Positions 7,894 to 16,052 of a stretch of 64,000 nt of DNA are shown here, in pieces (position 1 is the first letter of the stretch; every line of letters starts with the position of its first letter). A program made the position numbers and the translations under genes. Under the pieces are notes generated by a model. It was not told the DNA's origin. It was given only the letters and a program-made list of their open reading frames with translations, and did no database searches. The stretch comes from Mycolicibacterium rhodesiae NBB3 (GTDB lineage: Bacteria > Actinomycetota > Actinomycetes > Mycobacteriales > Mycobacteriaceae), in assembly GCF_000230895.2 (NCBI RefSeq), contig NC_016604.1, positions 4,836,001 through 4,900,000 of the forward strand. Direction: 5' to 3'.

Positions 7894-10026
7894 TTACATC
7901 GGCGCCCTCACCGCGGTCCGCATGACCTCCGCCAGCGCCGCGGCACGCGGATCAGCGAAAACGTCTTCGAGCAGCATTTTCTTTCCGTCTGGACCGGCGA
8001 GCGGCACCCGCCAGTTCGGGTACTCGTCGGTCGTACCCGGCTGATTCTGGGTGCGCAGATCGCCGACAGCGTCGGCCAGCGACAGCGACAGCAGCCGCGA
8101 CCGGGTACGACCCAGGTATCGGTACAGCGCGCTGACCACCTGATCGACGCCGGTCTCCTCCAGATCCCCGCTCAACAGCCCGACGCGGCGCAACTCGTCG
8201 AGCCACGCCGCCTGCTGGCGACGATCGGCGGCCAGTTCCTCCTCGGCCGAGCGCGTCAGCAGCCCGAGTTCGTCGCGCAGGCGCACGTGCTCGCCCGCCA
8301 GATAGCCGGGTGTCGGCGGTAGGTCATGGGTGGTCACCGAGGACAGGCAGTACTCGCGCCAGCGCTCGGCGGGAAGGGGGCCGCCGTCACCGTCGCGGTC
8401 GAATTCGAACCACAGGATCGATGTGCCGAACAGGCCGCGCTCGCTCAGATAGTCGCGCACCCACGGTTCGACGGTGCCCAGGTCTTCTCCGACGACCACG
8501 GCGCCGGCGCGGTGCGCCTCCAGCGCGACGATCCCGAGCATCGCTTCGTGGTCGTAGCGCACGTAGGTGCCATCGGTCGGCGGGGCCCCCTTCGGAATCC
8601 ACCACAGTCGGAACAGCCCGATGATGTGGTCGATGCGGACGCCGCCCGCGTGCCTGAGCAATGTGTTGACCAATGCCCGGAAGGGTGCGTATGCCTGATT
8701 CGCGAGTTCGTCAGGCCGCCACGGTGGTTGCGACCAGTCCTGGCCGAGCTGATTGAACTCGTCCGGCGGTGCCCCTGCGGTCACGCCGAGCGCCAGCACG
8801 TCCTGCAGGGCCCACGCGTCGGCGCCGTTCGGGTCGACCCCGACGGCGAGGTCATGCATGATGCCCAGCGCCATGCCCGCGGCCACCGACGTCGCCTGCG
8901 CCGCGGTGAGCTGCTCGTCGAGCTGCCACTGCAGCCAGCGGTGAAAATCCACGTCTTCGGGGTGCTCGGCGGCGAATTCGGTGACGGCCGGGCTGGCGGG
9001 ATGACGCAGATCCGTCGGCCAGTCGTGCCAGTCGGCGCCGTACTTCTCGGCCAGGGCACACCAGGTCGCGAAATCGTCGAGGCTGCTGCCCTCCCGTCGG
9101 CGGTAGGCCTCGTACGCCAGAGTCCGTCCCGCGGATCGATCTTCGCGGAACACCGTGTGCAGGGCGGCACGCTTGAACTTCCACACGGCGTCACGGTCGA
9201 TGAGGCGCGCGCGTTTCGCGCGCGCCTGCGCGTTCTCGCGAGCCTTGCGGACACGGCCGCGGTGCGTGACGTAGGCGAATTCCGGGATGGCCTCGACGCG
9301 CAGATACAGCGGATTGACGAACCTGCGCGAGGTGGGCAGGTACGGCGACGGTTCCATCGGCGGGCTGGGCGCGGCGGCGTGCAACGGATTGACGAGGATG
9401 AATCCCGCACCGTGTCGGCTTGCCGACCACACGGCGAGATCGGTGAGGTCTGTCAAATCGCCGACGCCCCATGATGTTTGCGAGCGGACGCTGTAGAGCT
9501 GTGTGGCCAGCCCCCAAGTGCGTCCCGGCGGCGGCTCCAACGATGCGGGGGAGACTATGACAGGAGCGCTGATGTCGGAGATCCCGAGTTGAAGGTGCAG
9601 CTCGTGATACCCCAGGGGTAGGTCGGCCGGCAGCTCGAAGCTGGCCTCGCCGACCAGTCGGCCATCGAGATCGTATGGGGCCCTGTTGTTTTCCAGCTGG
9701 CGCAGGCCCGTGCGGACCGATCCGTCCTCCAGCCGAATCCACAACCGCACCGGGTCGCCGTGTGTGACGTGCACCCAGAACGTGGACGTCGTGCCGGAGC
9801 GGCTCACGACCACCGGGGGCAGCGAGCGAGACCAGTGATCTCTATCGTGGTCTGTCAGTGCGGCACGACGACGGTCCTCGGTGGCTGCGGCGACGCCGAG
9901 CGCATCGAGCACGCCGACCAGTGTGGATTCTGCGACCGTGACGCGGCTGCCGGTCCAGTCGTCGTATTCCGTTGCGACGCCGTACCGTCGCGCCAACTCG
10001 ACGAGCGACTCCGGGAGTTCGGTCAT
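7894..10026 (-). CDS. malQ: 4-alpha-glucanotransferase (amylomaltase, GH77)
   Basis: This 710-aa glucanotransferase transfers alpha-1,4-glucan segments in maltodextrin and glycogen metabolism. The GH77 core is visible: GLATQLYSVRSQTSWGVGDLTDL at the entry to the barrel, the nucleophile Asp in GGVRIDHIIGLFRLWWIPKG, the acid/base Glu in VVVGEDLGTV, and the third Asp in TTHDLPPTPGYL. An N-terminal ~150-residue beta-rich extension is normal for the long mycobacterial form. ATG at 10026 (MTELPESLVELARRYGV) is preferred to the in-frame codon at 10059, which lies inside the preceding gene. It follows the LysA-like gene by 19 bp in the same direction. Confidence 0.95.
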   Translation of the reverse strand: MTELPESLVELARRYGVATEYDDWTGSRVTVAESTLVGVLDALGVAAATEDRRRAALTDHDRDHWSRSLPPVVVSRSGTTSTFWVHVTHGDPVRLWIRLEDGSVRTGLRQLENNRAPYDLDGRLVGEASFELPADLPLGYHELHLQLGISDISAPVIVSPASLEPPPGRTWGLATQLYSVRSQTSWGVGDLTDLTDLAVWSASRHGAGFILVNPLHAAAPSPPMEPSPYLPTSRRFVNPLYLRVEAIPEFAYVTHRGRVRKARENAQARAKRARLIDRDAVWKFKRAALHTVFREDRSAGRTLAYEAYRRREGSSLDDFATWCALAEKYGADWHDWPTDLRHPASPAVTEFAAEHPEDVDFHRWLQWQLDEQLTAAQATSVAAGMALGIMHDLAVGVDPNGADAWALQDVLALGVTAGAPPDEFNQLGQDWSQPPWRPDELANQAYAPFRALVNTLLRHAGGVRIDHIIGLFRLWWIPKGAPPTDGTYVRYDHEAMLGIVALEAHRAGAVVVGEDLGTVEPWVRDYLSERGLFGTSILWFEFDRDGDGGPLPAERWREYCLSSVTTHDLPPTPGYLAGEHVRLRDELGLLTRSAEEELAADRRQQAAWLDELRRVGLLSGDLEETGVDQVVSALYRYLGRTRSRLLSLSLADAVGDLRTQNQPGTTDEYPNWRVPLAGPDGKKMLLEDVFADPRAAALAEVMRTAVRAPM
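9203..9227. repeat. perfect 11-bp GC inverted repeat inside malQ
   Basis: The bases AGGCGCGCGCG and their exact complement CGCGCGCGCCT flank a TTT loop. The structure lies within the malQ reading frame where it encodes an Arg/Ala-rich stretch (ARAKRARL). It would form a very stable hairpin in DNA or RNA. It may be no more than constrained Arg/Ala codons in a GC-rich genome. Confidence 0.6.
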
Positions 10027-10045
10027 GCGACTATCTTGCCCGCAA

Positions 10046-11323
10046 TCAGTCGACGTCACGCATCAAGAGGTCATCCCACGTATCGCGGCGAACAACCAGC
10101 CGTGCCGCGCCGTCGGAGACGAACACCACCGGTACCCGGCGCGCACCGTTGTACTGGTTGGACATGGTGTAGCAATAGGCCCCGGTCACAGGCACCGCCA
10201 GCAGGTCGCCGACGGACGGATCGCGCAGCGCGACGCCGTCGACCAGCTGGTCGCCGGATTCGCAGTGCCTGCCTACGACGCTGACGGTTTCGCCACCGCC
10301 GACCCGGTCGGCGATCGTCGCCTCGAATCGCTGACCGGTCAATGACACCTCGAGGTTGTCGCCCATGCCGCCGTCCACGGCGACGTGCGTGACCACGCCC
10401 CGTTTGACGGTCGTGACGCGGTAGAGGGTGCACGCGCTGCCGGCGACCATGCTGCGACCCGGTTCGACGATGATGCGGCTGTGCTCGGGCAGCAGCGCCT
10501 TCGCCTGGGCCACCATCGCGTCGGCGTACGCGTCGAGCGTCGGCGGGTGCTCGTCGTAGGTGTATCGCACCCCGAGGCCGCCGCCGAGGTCGTAGGTGTC
10601 GAAGGTGCCGAGCTTGGCGATGGGCTCGACAGCCTGCGCAAGCTGTCCGACGTCGAGCAGCTGCGACCCGACATGGGTGTGCACACCGTCTAGTCGCAAC
10701 TTGGCGCTGCGGTCGATCCGCGCGATCGCGGTGCGGGCGTCGTCGGGCATCAGGCCGAACTTCGACCCGGCGTGGCCGGTCGCCTGCGACGCGTGGGTGG
10801 CAGCCTCTACGCCGGGGATGACCCGGACCAGGCACGGCTGCTGACGCCCCGTGGGGACGATGCGTTCGAGGCGGTCGATGTCGTCGAAGTTGTCGACGAC
10901 GACGAGGCCGACGCCGCGGTCGACGGCCAGTGTCAGTTCCTCGTCGGATTTGGCGTTTCCATGCAAGACGAGCCGCGCCGGATCCGCACCGGCCTTCAGG
11001 GCGGTCAGGATCTCGCCACCGCCGGCGACGTCGAGGTTGAGACCTTCTTCGACCATCACTCGCTGAACGGCGGTGCAGGGGAACGACTTCGATGCGAACG
11101 CCACGTCGCAGCGCGGCCACCGGCTACGGAAGGCGGTCAGGTAGTCGCGCGCCCGCTGCCGCAGCGCGTCTTCGGAGACGACGATCGCCGGGGTGCCGAA
11201 CCGGTCTGCCACGTCATCGAGGCGGCAACCACCGATCGTGAGCATGCCGTCGCCATCGGTGCGGGTGCCAGGCGGAAACAGGCCGATCAACTCCTCGGCC
11301 GTCGCCTCGGGGGACATCGTCAT
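10046..11323 (-). CDS. LysA-like PLP-dependent decarboxylase (fold III)
   Basis: This 425-aa alanine-racemase-fold decarboxylase belongs to the diaminopimelate/ornithine/arginine decarboxylase group. Visible are the PLP lysine K79 in FASKSF, HGNAKSDEEL, THVGSQL, the phosphate-binding YDLGGGLGVRY, EPGRSMVAGSACTLY, the dimer-interface active-site CESGD, and the late GAYCYTMSNQYNGARRV. These fit diaminopimelate decarboxylase, the last step of lysine synthesis. Housekeeping mycobacterial lysA usually sits beside hom and argS, so this is more likely a paralogue with altered substrate. ATG 11323 (MTMSPEATAEE) is chosen because upstream sequence is antisense to the divergent TetR gene. malQ follows 19 bp downstream. 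Confidence 0.85.
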   Translation of the reverse strand: MTMSPEATAEELIGLFPPGTRTDGDGMLTIGGCRLDDVADRFGTPAIVVSEDALRQRARDYLTAFRSRWPRCDVAFASKSFPCTAVQRVMVEEGLNLDVAGGGEILTALKAGADPARLVLHGNAKSDEELTLAVDRGVGLVVVDNFDDIDRLERIVPTGRQQPCLVRVIPGVEAATHASQATGHAGSKFGLMPDDARTAIARIDRSAKLRLDGVHTHVGSQLLDVGQLAQAVEPIAKLGTFDTYDLGGGLGVRYTYDEHPPTLDAYADAMVAQAKALLPEHSRIIVEPGRSMVAGSACTLYRVTTVKRGVVTHVAVDGGMGDNLEVSLTGQRFEATIADRVGGGETVSVVGRHCESGDQLVDGVALRDPSVGDLLAVPVTGAYCYTMSNQYNGARRVPVVFVSDGAARLVVRRDTWDDLLMRDVD

Positions 11324-11366
11324 CGACTCAGCGTGCCACCGCCGGCGGATCTGTGGTAGTTTCTGT

Positions 11367-11384
11367 CTGTAATGATCGATACAG
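11367..11384. promoter_or_regulatory. candidate TetR operator over the lysA-like/TetR divergent promoter
   Basis: The 18-bp sequence CTGTAATGATCGATACAG has perfect 5-bp arms (CTGTA/TACAG) and a central GATC, so 14 of 18 positions are symmetric. It overlaps the TetR start codon at 11372. A TAGTTT -10-like hexamer at 11357-11362 would place the transcription start at about 11370, suggesting a leaderless message covered by the operator. Autoregulation is inferred. Confidence 0.45.
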
Positions 11385-11989
11385 TGAGAATGCCGACAAA
11401 GAAACAGCAGCAGGGCGAGCAGTCCCGCGAGCTGATCCTCGACGCGACGGAACGGCTGATGGCGACCCGCGGGTACGCGGCAACGTCGATCAGCGACATC
11501 CGCAAGGCCTGCGGACTGCCGCCGAGCTCGATCTATTGGCACTTCGGATCCAAGGACGGCGTGCTGGCGGCGGTCATGGAACGCGGTGCCGAGCGGTACT
11601 TCGCCGCGATCCCGGTCGAGGCCGACATCGAAGGGCAGCTGGCCGCGGTCATCGCGCAGCAGGAGCAGCATCCCGCATTCCTGCGGCTGTTCTTGCTGTT
11701 GTCGCTAGAGCGCAGCGACGATCCCGCAGTCGCCGACGTCATCCGACGGGTTCGCGACCGGGCGATCGGACGGTTTCGCGAGGCCATGATGCAGCTGCTG
11801 CCCGACGACCTTCCCGAGGTGTTAGCCGAACGTGTGTCGGCCGAACTCGCCGCGGTCGCGACCGCATTGTCCGACGGCATCTTCCTCGCCGCTCACCTCG
11901 AGCCGGACGCAACGGATGTTGCGCGGATGTACCGACGCCTGTACCAGACCACGACGGCCCTGATCCCGATTCTGTTGGAGGAGAAATGA
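11372..11989 (+). CDS. TetR-family transcriptional regulator
   Basis: This 205-aa repressor has an N-terminal helix-turn-helix (SRELILDATERLMATRGYAA, then TSISDIRKACGLPPSSIYWHFGSKDGVLAAV) and a ligand-binding C-terminal half. The start is uncertain: ATG 11372 could be leaderless, and GTG 11384 or ATG 11390 (MPTKKQQQGEQ) are in frame. It is divergent from the LysA-like gene with a palindrome between them, and its stop overlaps the following SDR start as ATGA. It therefore most likely controls that dehydrogenase and possibly the lysA-like-malQ transcript. Confidence 0.9.
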   Translation: MIDTVRMPTKKQQQGEQSRELILDATERLMATRGYAATSISDIRKACGLPPSSIYWHFGSKDGVLAAVMERGAERYFAAIPVEADIEGQLAAVIAQQEQHPAFLRLFLLLSLERSDDPAVADVIRRVRDRAIGRFREAMMQLLPDDLPEVLAERVSAELAAVATALSDGIFLAAHLEPDATDVARMYRRLYQTTTALIPILLEEK

Positions 11990-12888
11990 ACACGCGAACC
12001 GTGGTCATCACCGGAGCCAATGCCGGTCTGGGGCTCGAATGCGCCCGCGCGCTACTCGCCCACGACCCGTCGTGGCATCTGGTACTCGCAGTACGCGACG
12101 TGACCCGCGGCGCCGAGGCCGTCGCGTACCTCGGGCACCCCGGCCGGTGCACGGTGCTCGAGCTGGACCTCGCGTCGATGCAGTCCGTGCGAGCATTCGC
12201 CGACACGCTGCGCGGCGCGGCGTTGCCGCCGCTGCACGCTGTCGTGTGCAACGCCGGGCTGCAGGTGGTGTCGGGCACCGAATACACCGCCGACGGTGTC
12301 GAGACGACGTTCGGCGTCAACCATGTCGGCCACTTCGCGCTGGTGCAGGCGCTGCTCGACGACCTCGTGCAACCGGCGCGCATCGTCATCGTCAGCAGCG
12401 GCACCCACGACCCCGCGAAGTTCACCGGAATGCCGTCGCCGAACTACACGACCGCCGCAGCGCTCGCGCACCCCGATGAATCCCAGCCGCCTGACGGTCG
12501 TCGCCGCTACACCACATCGAAGCTGTGCAACGTGCTCTTCGCCTACGAACTCGACCGCCGCCTGGACCACGGCGAGCGCGGTATCACGGTCAACGCCTTC
12601 GATCCCGGCCTGATGCCGGGGTCGGGGCTGGCTCGCGACTATTCGACCATCGGGCGGTGGGTATGGCGGTACGTGTTTCCGCTGCTGCGTGTCCTACCCA
12701 ACGTCAACAGCACCCGGTCCTCCGGTGCGCGACTCGCGGCGCTGGCCGTTGATCCCCGTTTCGACAATGTCACGGGCGCGTATTTCGAAGGGACGCGACA
12801 GATCCGGTCGTCGGAGGACTCCTACGACCGCGACAAGGCGCTCGACCTCTGGGAGACCAGCGAGCAGCTGCTGTTGACGGCCATCTAG
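11986..12888 (+). CDS. short-chain dehydrogenase/reductase
   Basis: This 300-aa NAD(P)-dependent SDR has the cofactor motif TGANAGLG (residues 9-16), NAG (89-91), catalytic Ser in VSSG (137/138) and YTTSK (Y175, K179). The long insertion between Ser and Tyr and the late NAFDPGLMPGSGLARDY resemble the retinol dehydrogenase/protochlorophyllide reductase-like branch, which acts on hydrophobic alcohols and ketones. It is translationally coupled to the upstream TetR gene through an ATGA overlap. The substrate is unknown; a lipid or xenobiotic ketone is inference. Its stop overlaps the stop of the convergent DUF202 gene by 4 bp. Confidence 0.92.
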   Translation: MNTRTVVITGANAGLGLECARALLAHDPSWHLVLAVRDVTRGAEAVAYLGHPGRCTVLELDLASMQSVRAFADTLRGAALPPLHAVVCNAGLQVVSGTEYTADGVETTFGVNHVGHFALVQALLDDLVQPARIVIVSSGTHDPAKFTGMPSPNYTTAAALAHPDESQPPDGRRRYTTSKLCNVLFAYELDRRLDHGERGITVNAFDPGLMPGSGLARDYSTIGRWVWRYVFPLLRVLPNVNSTRSSGARLAALAVDPRFDNVTGAYFEGTRQIRSSEDSYDRDKALDLWETSEQLLLTAI

Positions 12889-13178
12889 ACAACGCTGAAC
12901 ATCACGATCAGCGCCGCGAAACCCGCCGTCGCCCAACCCAGAAGCACGACTTCGGTTTTCGGGCCTGCGGACAGGCGGCCCGCTCGTCGACGGCCGAGCG
13001 CTACGCACAGGATCGCCAGCAGTGCGCCCACGATCGGCAGGACGATGCGCCCGTCATCGAAGGGGCCTCGTCCGAACAAGGGGAGCGCACCCGCGACGAG
13101 GAAGCTGAATGCACTTCGCTCCCAGGACAGTTGGGTGCGCTCGGCCTGCAGTGCCGGCTTTTCCGGTTGCGGCGCCAT
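12885..13178 (-). CDS. DUF202-family membrane protein (short)
   Basis: This 97-aa protein has the DUF202 signature near its start (LQAERTQLSWERSAFSFLVAGALPLF) followed by about three membrane helices. DUF202 proteins such as E. coli YidG/YidH are small inner-membrane proteins of unknown function, usually found in pairs. It lies 3 bp after the longer DUF202 gene in the same operon, as in that pair. Confidence 0.85.
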   Translation of the reverse strand: MAPQPEKPALQAERTQLSWERSAFSFLVAGALPLFGRGPFDDGRIVLPIVGALLAILCVALGRRRAGRLSAGPKTEVVLLGWATAGFAALIVMFSVV

Positions 13179-13181
13179 GGT

Positions 13182-13529
13182 CTAGGGCTGGACCGTGATC
13201 ACAAAGATCAATGCCAACGTCAGGGCGACGATGGCACCGCCCAGCAGCACCGGCATCCGCGACCGGGGTAGGTCGAGACCGGCCTGCATTGCGTCCTGCA
13301 CACCACGCCAGCGCCGAACCGCCAAGACCGCGAGAACGCCGCCCGCTGCCGTCAGCACCGTGCCCAGGCCGTGGCGCACGCCGGGGATGGACAGGGCGGG
13401 CACCAACTGCACGACGGCGACGCCACCTGCGACGAGTGCGAGCGCGGTGCGGATCCACGCGAGGAAGGTCCGCTCGTTTGCGAGGGTGAAGCGATAATCC
13501 AAACCCTGGTCATCGCCGTCGGCTGTCAC
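13182..13529 (-). CDS. DUF202-family membrane protein (YidH-like)
   Basis: This 115-aa membrane protein shows the family motif RFTLANERTFLAWIRTALALVAGGVAVVQL, then two further hydrophobic helices (about 58-72 and 93-113). It is the first gene of a two-gene DUF202 operon, divergent from the MFS transporter with roughly 40 bp between starts. The biochemical role of this family is not established. Confidence 0.88.
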   Translation of the reverse strand: MTADGDDQGLDYRFTLANERTFLAWIRTALALVAGGVAVVQLVPALSIPGVRHGLGTVLTAAGGVLAVLAVRRWRGVQDAMQAGLDLPRSRMPVLLGGAIVALTLALIFVITVQP

Positions 13530-13571
13530 GGCTAATCAGCCTAGAGTCCGTGGTCGGTAGTGTCGCCGAAT

Positions 13572-14771
13572 ATGGCGCCCAAACCGCTCGACGTGGCCGT
13601 GGCGCGGAACCGGAAGGCCCGCATCGCCGTCGCGGCCCTGTTCCTGAGCAACGGCGCCTTGTTCGCCAACCTGCTGCCTCGCTACCCGGAGATCAAGGCC
13701 GACCTGCACCTGTCCAACACGGTGTACGGCATCGCGATCGCGGCGTTCTCCGCAGGTGCACTTGTGGCGGGCCTCACCGCGGCGACGCTGATCCGCCGAT
13801 ACCGATCGTCGCGCGTCGCGGTCGTCGGAACCCTCGGCATCGGGGGATTCGTCGTCGTTGCGGGCCTGGCGGGTGATCCGGTCATGCTGGCCGCGGCGCT
13901 CTTCGCGGCCGGCGCGTGCGATGCGGTCACCGATGTGGCGCAGAACGCGCACGGACTGCGGCTACAGCGCAACTACGGCCGGTCGATCATCAACTCTTTG
14001 CATGCCGTCTGGGCGGCCGGCGCCGTCCTCGGCGGATCGATGGGGGCCGCCGCGATCGCGCTGGACATTTCTCGGGCAACACATTTGGCGATCGCGGCGG
14101 TGGTGTTCGGGGCCCTCGTCCTGATCGCGTACCCGCATCTGCTGAAGGGGCCCGATCACGACGATCACCGGTCGCAGCTGGCACGTGACGGGTCGACCGC
14201 CGGTACCGCGGTGTACTTGACACTGGTGGCGCTCGTCGTGATCGCAGTGGCCGGCGCGACCGTCGAGGATGCGGGGAGCTCTTGGGCCACACTGTATTTG
14301 CGTGACAGCCTCGGCGCGCCCGGTGCGGTCGCGGTGTTCGGCTATGTCGCGTTGGTGGGTTCCATGTTCGTCGGTCGGCTGATCGGGGACCGCCTTGTCG
14401 ACAGGTTAGGTGAACGCACGGTGGTCCGCGCCGGCGGAGTCCTCACGGCGACGGGTATGGGTGCGGCGCTGGCGTTTCCGTCGGTGCCCGGCACGATCGC
14501 CGGGTTCGCCGCCGCGGGATTCGGGGTGGCCACCCTGATCCCGGCGGCGATGCATCGCGCCGACCAGTTGCCGGGCCTGCGCCCGGGTAGTGGATTGACG
14601 GTGCTGACGTGGCTGATGCGGATCGGCTTCTTCGGCGCTCCGCTGATCGTCGGTGTGATCGCCGACGCGACGAGTCTGCGGGTCGGGCTGCTGGCGGTGC
14701 CCGTCGCGGGGGTGGTGGCTTTCGCCCTCGCGGGCGCGCTCAGTGCGCGACCCCAGACATCTCGATCGTGA
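13572..14771 (+). CDS. major facilitator superfamily transporter
   Basis: This MFS permease of about 399 aa has around 12 membrane helices in two halves, with conserved loops such as NLLPRYPEIKADLHLSNTVYGIAI and FGYVALVGSMFVGRLIGDRLVDRLGERTVVRAGG, the latter a motif-A-like loop. The arrangement resembles the YbjJ/FucP-like branch annotated as 'MFS transporter' in actinobacteria. ATG 13572 is assumed; an in-frame GTG at 13560 is possible and neither has a strong Shine-Dalgarno sequence. The 3' end overlaps the convergent SMR gene by 32 bp. Substrate unknown. Confidence 0.88.
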   Translation: MAPKPLDVAVARNRKARIAVAALFLSNGALFANLLPRYPEIKADLHLSNTVYGIAIAAFSAGALVAGLTAATLIRRYRSSRVAVVGTLGIGGFVVVAGLAGDPVMLAAALFAAGACDAVTDVAQNAHGLRLQRNYGRSIINSLHAVWAAGAVLGGSMGAAAIALDISRATHLAIAAVVFGALVLIAYPHLLKGPDHDDHRSQLARDGSTAGTAVYLTLVALVVIAVAGATVEDAGSSWATLYLRDSLGAPGAVAVFGYVALVGSMFVGRLIGDRLVDRLGERTVVRAGGVLTATGMGAALAFPSVPGTIAGFAAAGFGVATLIPAAMHRADQLPGLRPGSGLTVLTWLMRIGFFGAPLIVGVIADATSLRVGLLAVPVAGVVAFALAGALSARPQTSRS

Positions 14772-15063
14772 GCACTCCGCCGACGATGAGGGCGATGCCG
14801 AACGCCATCATCGGAGTGAGCGGTTCGGCGAACAGGAAGCGTGCGAGGACCGCCACCATCGCGACACCGCAGGCCGACCACACGCCGTACGCGATACCCA
14901 CCGGCATGCCCAGTCCCAGCGACAGATACAGCAGATAGAACGACAGCAGATAGCCGACGATGATCGGCGCGATCCATGCCTTCTCACGAAAGCCGTCGGA
15001 CGCGCGCAGAGCCAGGGTTGCGCACACCTCCACGAGAATTGCGCCCGCAAGCGCCAGCCACAT
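14740..15063 (-). CDS. small multidrug resistance (SMR) transporter subunit, second of a pair
   Basis: This 107-aa SMR protein has four predicted membrane helices. The essential membrane glutamate is present in helix 1 (LAGAILVEVCATLALRAS), and the conserved GMPVGIAYGVWSACGVA loop of helix 3 is intact. SMR pumps exchange protons for lipophilic cations or guanidinium-like compounds. Its ATG shares one base with the stop of the upstream SMR gene (TGATG), so the two are co-translated and likely form a heterodimer, as EbrAB or YkkCD do. Confidence 0.92.
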   Translation of the reverse strand: MWLALAGAILVEVCATLALRASDGFREKAWIAPIIVGYLLSFYLLYLSLGLGMPVGIAYGVWSACGVAMVAVLARFLFAEPLTPMMAFGIALIVGGVLTIEMSGVAH

Positions 15064-15401
15064 CACGACTCGGCCGCCTCGGCGCGATGCGATCCGAATT
15101 CGACGAGCAGCACCCCGGCGATGATGAGCCCGATGCCCGCGACGATCGGCCACGTGAACGGGTCACCGAACAACGCCGCGGCAAGCACCGCGGTGACCGC
15201 AGTGCCCAGCGCACCCCAGATCCCGTAGGCGACTCCGACCGGCATGCCGGCCCGCAGCACCAGCGTGAGCATGACAAAGGAGACGACGTAGCCGGTGATC
15301 ACCACCGCGAGCCACGCCGAATGATCCACCGATGCGCGCAGAGACAGCGTCGCGGCGACCTCGGTGAAGATAGCTCCCGCGAGGAGCGCCCACTTCCGCA
15401 C
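15063..15401 (-). CDS. small multidrug resistance (SMR) transporter subunit, first of a pair
   Basis: This 112-aa four-helix SMR subunit has the helix-1 Glu in AGAIFTEVAATLSLRAS and the helix-3 signature GMPVGVAYGIWGALGTA. Its C-terminal tail FGSHRAEAAES is longer and more polar than that of its partner, a common sign of paired SMRs with fixed opposite topologies. It lies 9 bp downstream of the TetR gene in the same transcript, so efflux is probably induced by the TetR ligand. Confidence 0.92.
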   Translation of the reverse strand: MRKWALLAGAIFTEVAATLSLRASVDHSAWLAVVITGYVVSFVMLTLVLRAGMPVGVAYGIWGALGTAVTAVLAAALFGDPFTWPIVAGIGLIIAGVLLVEFGSHRAEAAES

Positions 15402-15410
15402 ACCCCAAAG

Positions 15411-16052
15411 CTATGTCATCGGCTCGAGAGCGCGTTCGACCATCGGTGTCAGTACCTGGTGTGCGAACCGCCGCAGTTCGGCGTCGTCACCGAAGTCCGG
15501 ATCGGTGGGTGGCAGCGCGGTATAGGTGAAGAAGAGCCGCGCGAAGACGTCGGCGACCCAACGGACCTGCTGCGATGGTCGTCCGGGCGCTTCGCTGTGA
15601 ATGTAGTTCGCGATGAACGCCGCCCCCATCCGCAAGAGCTCAGCCGAATCGATCGCCGCGGCCTCGACATGACCCGCGCGGCGCAGCATCGGATTCTCGC
15701 GCGCAAACGTCACCGCTGCGATGAACGCCTCGGCCACCCCTTCGTGCGGGTCCTCCGTCGCGTCGATGGCATCGGCGACAGCAGCGAGGAATCGCTGGGT
15801 CTCCCGGCGAACAAGCGCCTCGACCAGATCGTCACGCCTCGGGTATCGACGGTAGGCGGTCATCCGTGAGACACCAGCGCGCCGAACCACATCTTCGACC
15901 GTAATTCGTTGCAGCCCAACGGCTGCCGCCTCCTGCAGTGCCGCGTCGAGGATGCGCTGGCTGGTGCGATCCGCCGATTCGTCCACACTGGGGTCTGCCC
16001 TGCCCGACGAAACAGCGCCGCCGACCACCTCGATGAGCTGGGCGTCGATCAC
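15411..16052 (-). CDS. TetR-family regulator of the oxygenase-SMR operon
   Basis: This 213-aa TetR protein has a helix-turn-helix at about residues 30-75 (TSQRILDAALQEAAAVGLQR, then ITVEDVVRRAGVSRMTAYRRYPRRDDLVEAL). GTG 16052 overlaps the stop of the MpaB-like gene (GTGA), which decides the start. It is the second gene of a four-gene operon and lies upstream of the paired SMR pump. The operators are probably the palindromes at 16996-17036. Ligand unknown. Confidence 0.9.
   Translation of the reverse strand: MIDAQLIEVVGGAVSSGRADPSVDESADRTSQRILDAALQEAAAVGLQRITVEDVVRRAGVSRMTAYRRYPRRDDLVEALVRRETQRFLAAVADAIDATEDPHEGVAEAFIAAVTFARENPMLRRAGHVEAAAIDSAELLRMGAAFIANYIHSEAPGRPSQQVRWVADVFARLFFTYTALPPTDPDFGDDAELRRFAHQVLTPMVERALEPMT

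Noticed and set aside
8326..9474. 382-aa plus-strand frame within malQ
   Set aside because: It lies wholly antisense to conserved GH77 sequence and has typical high-GC shadow composition.
11324..11671. Upstream extension of the LysA-like frame to 11671
   Set aside because: It runs antisense through the TetR helix-turn-helix region and has no family similarity.
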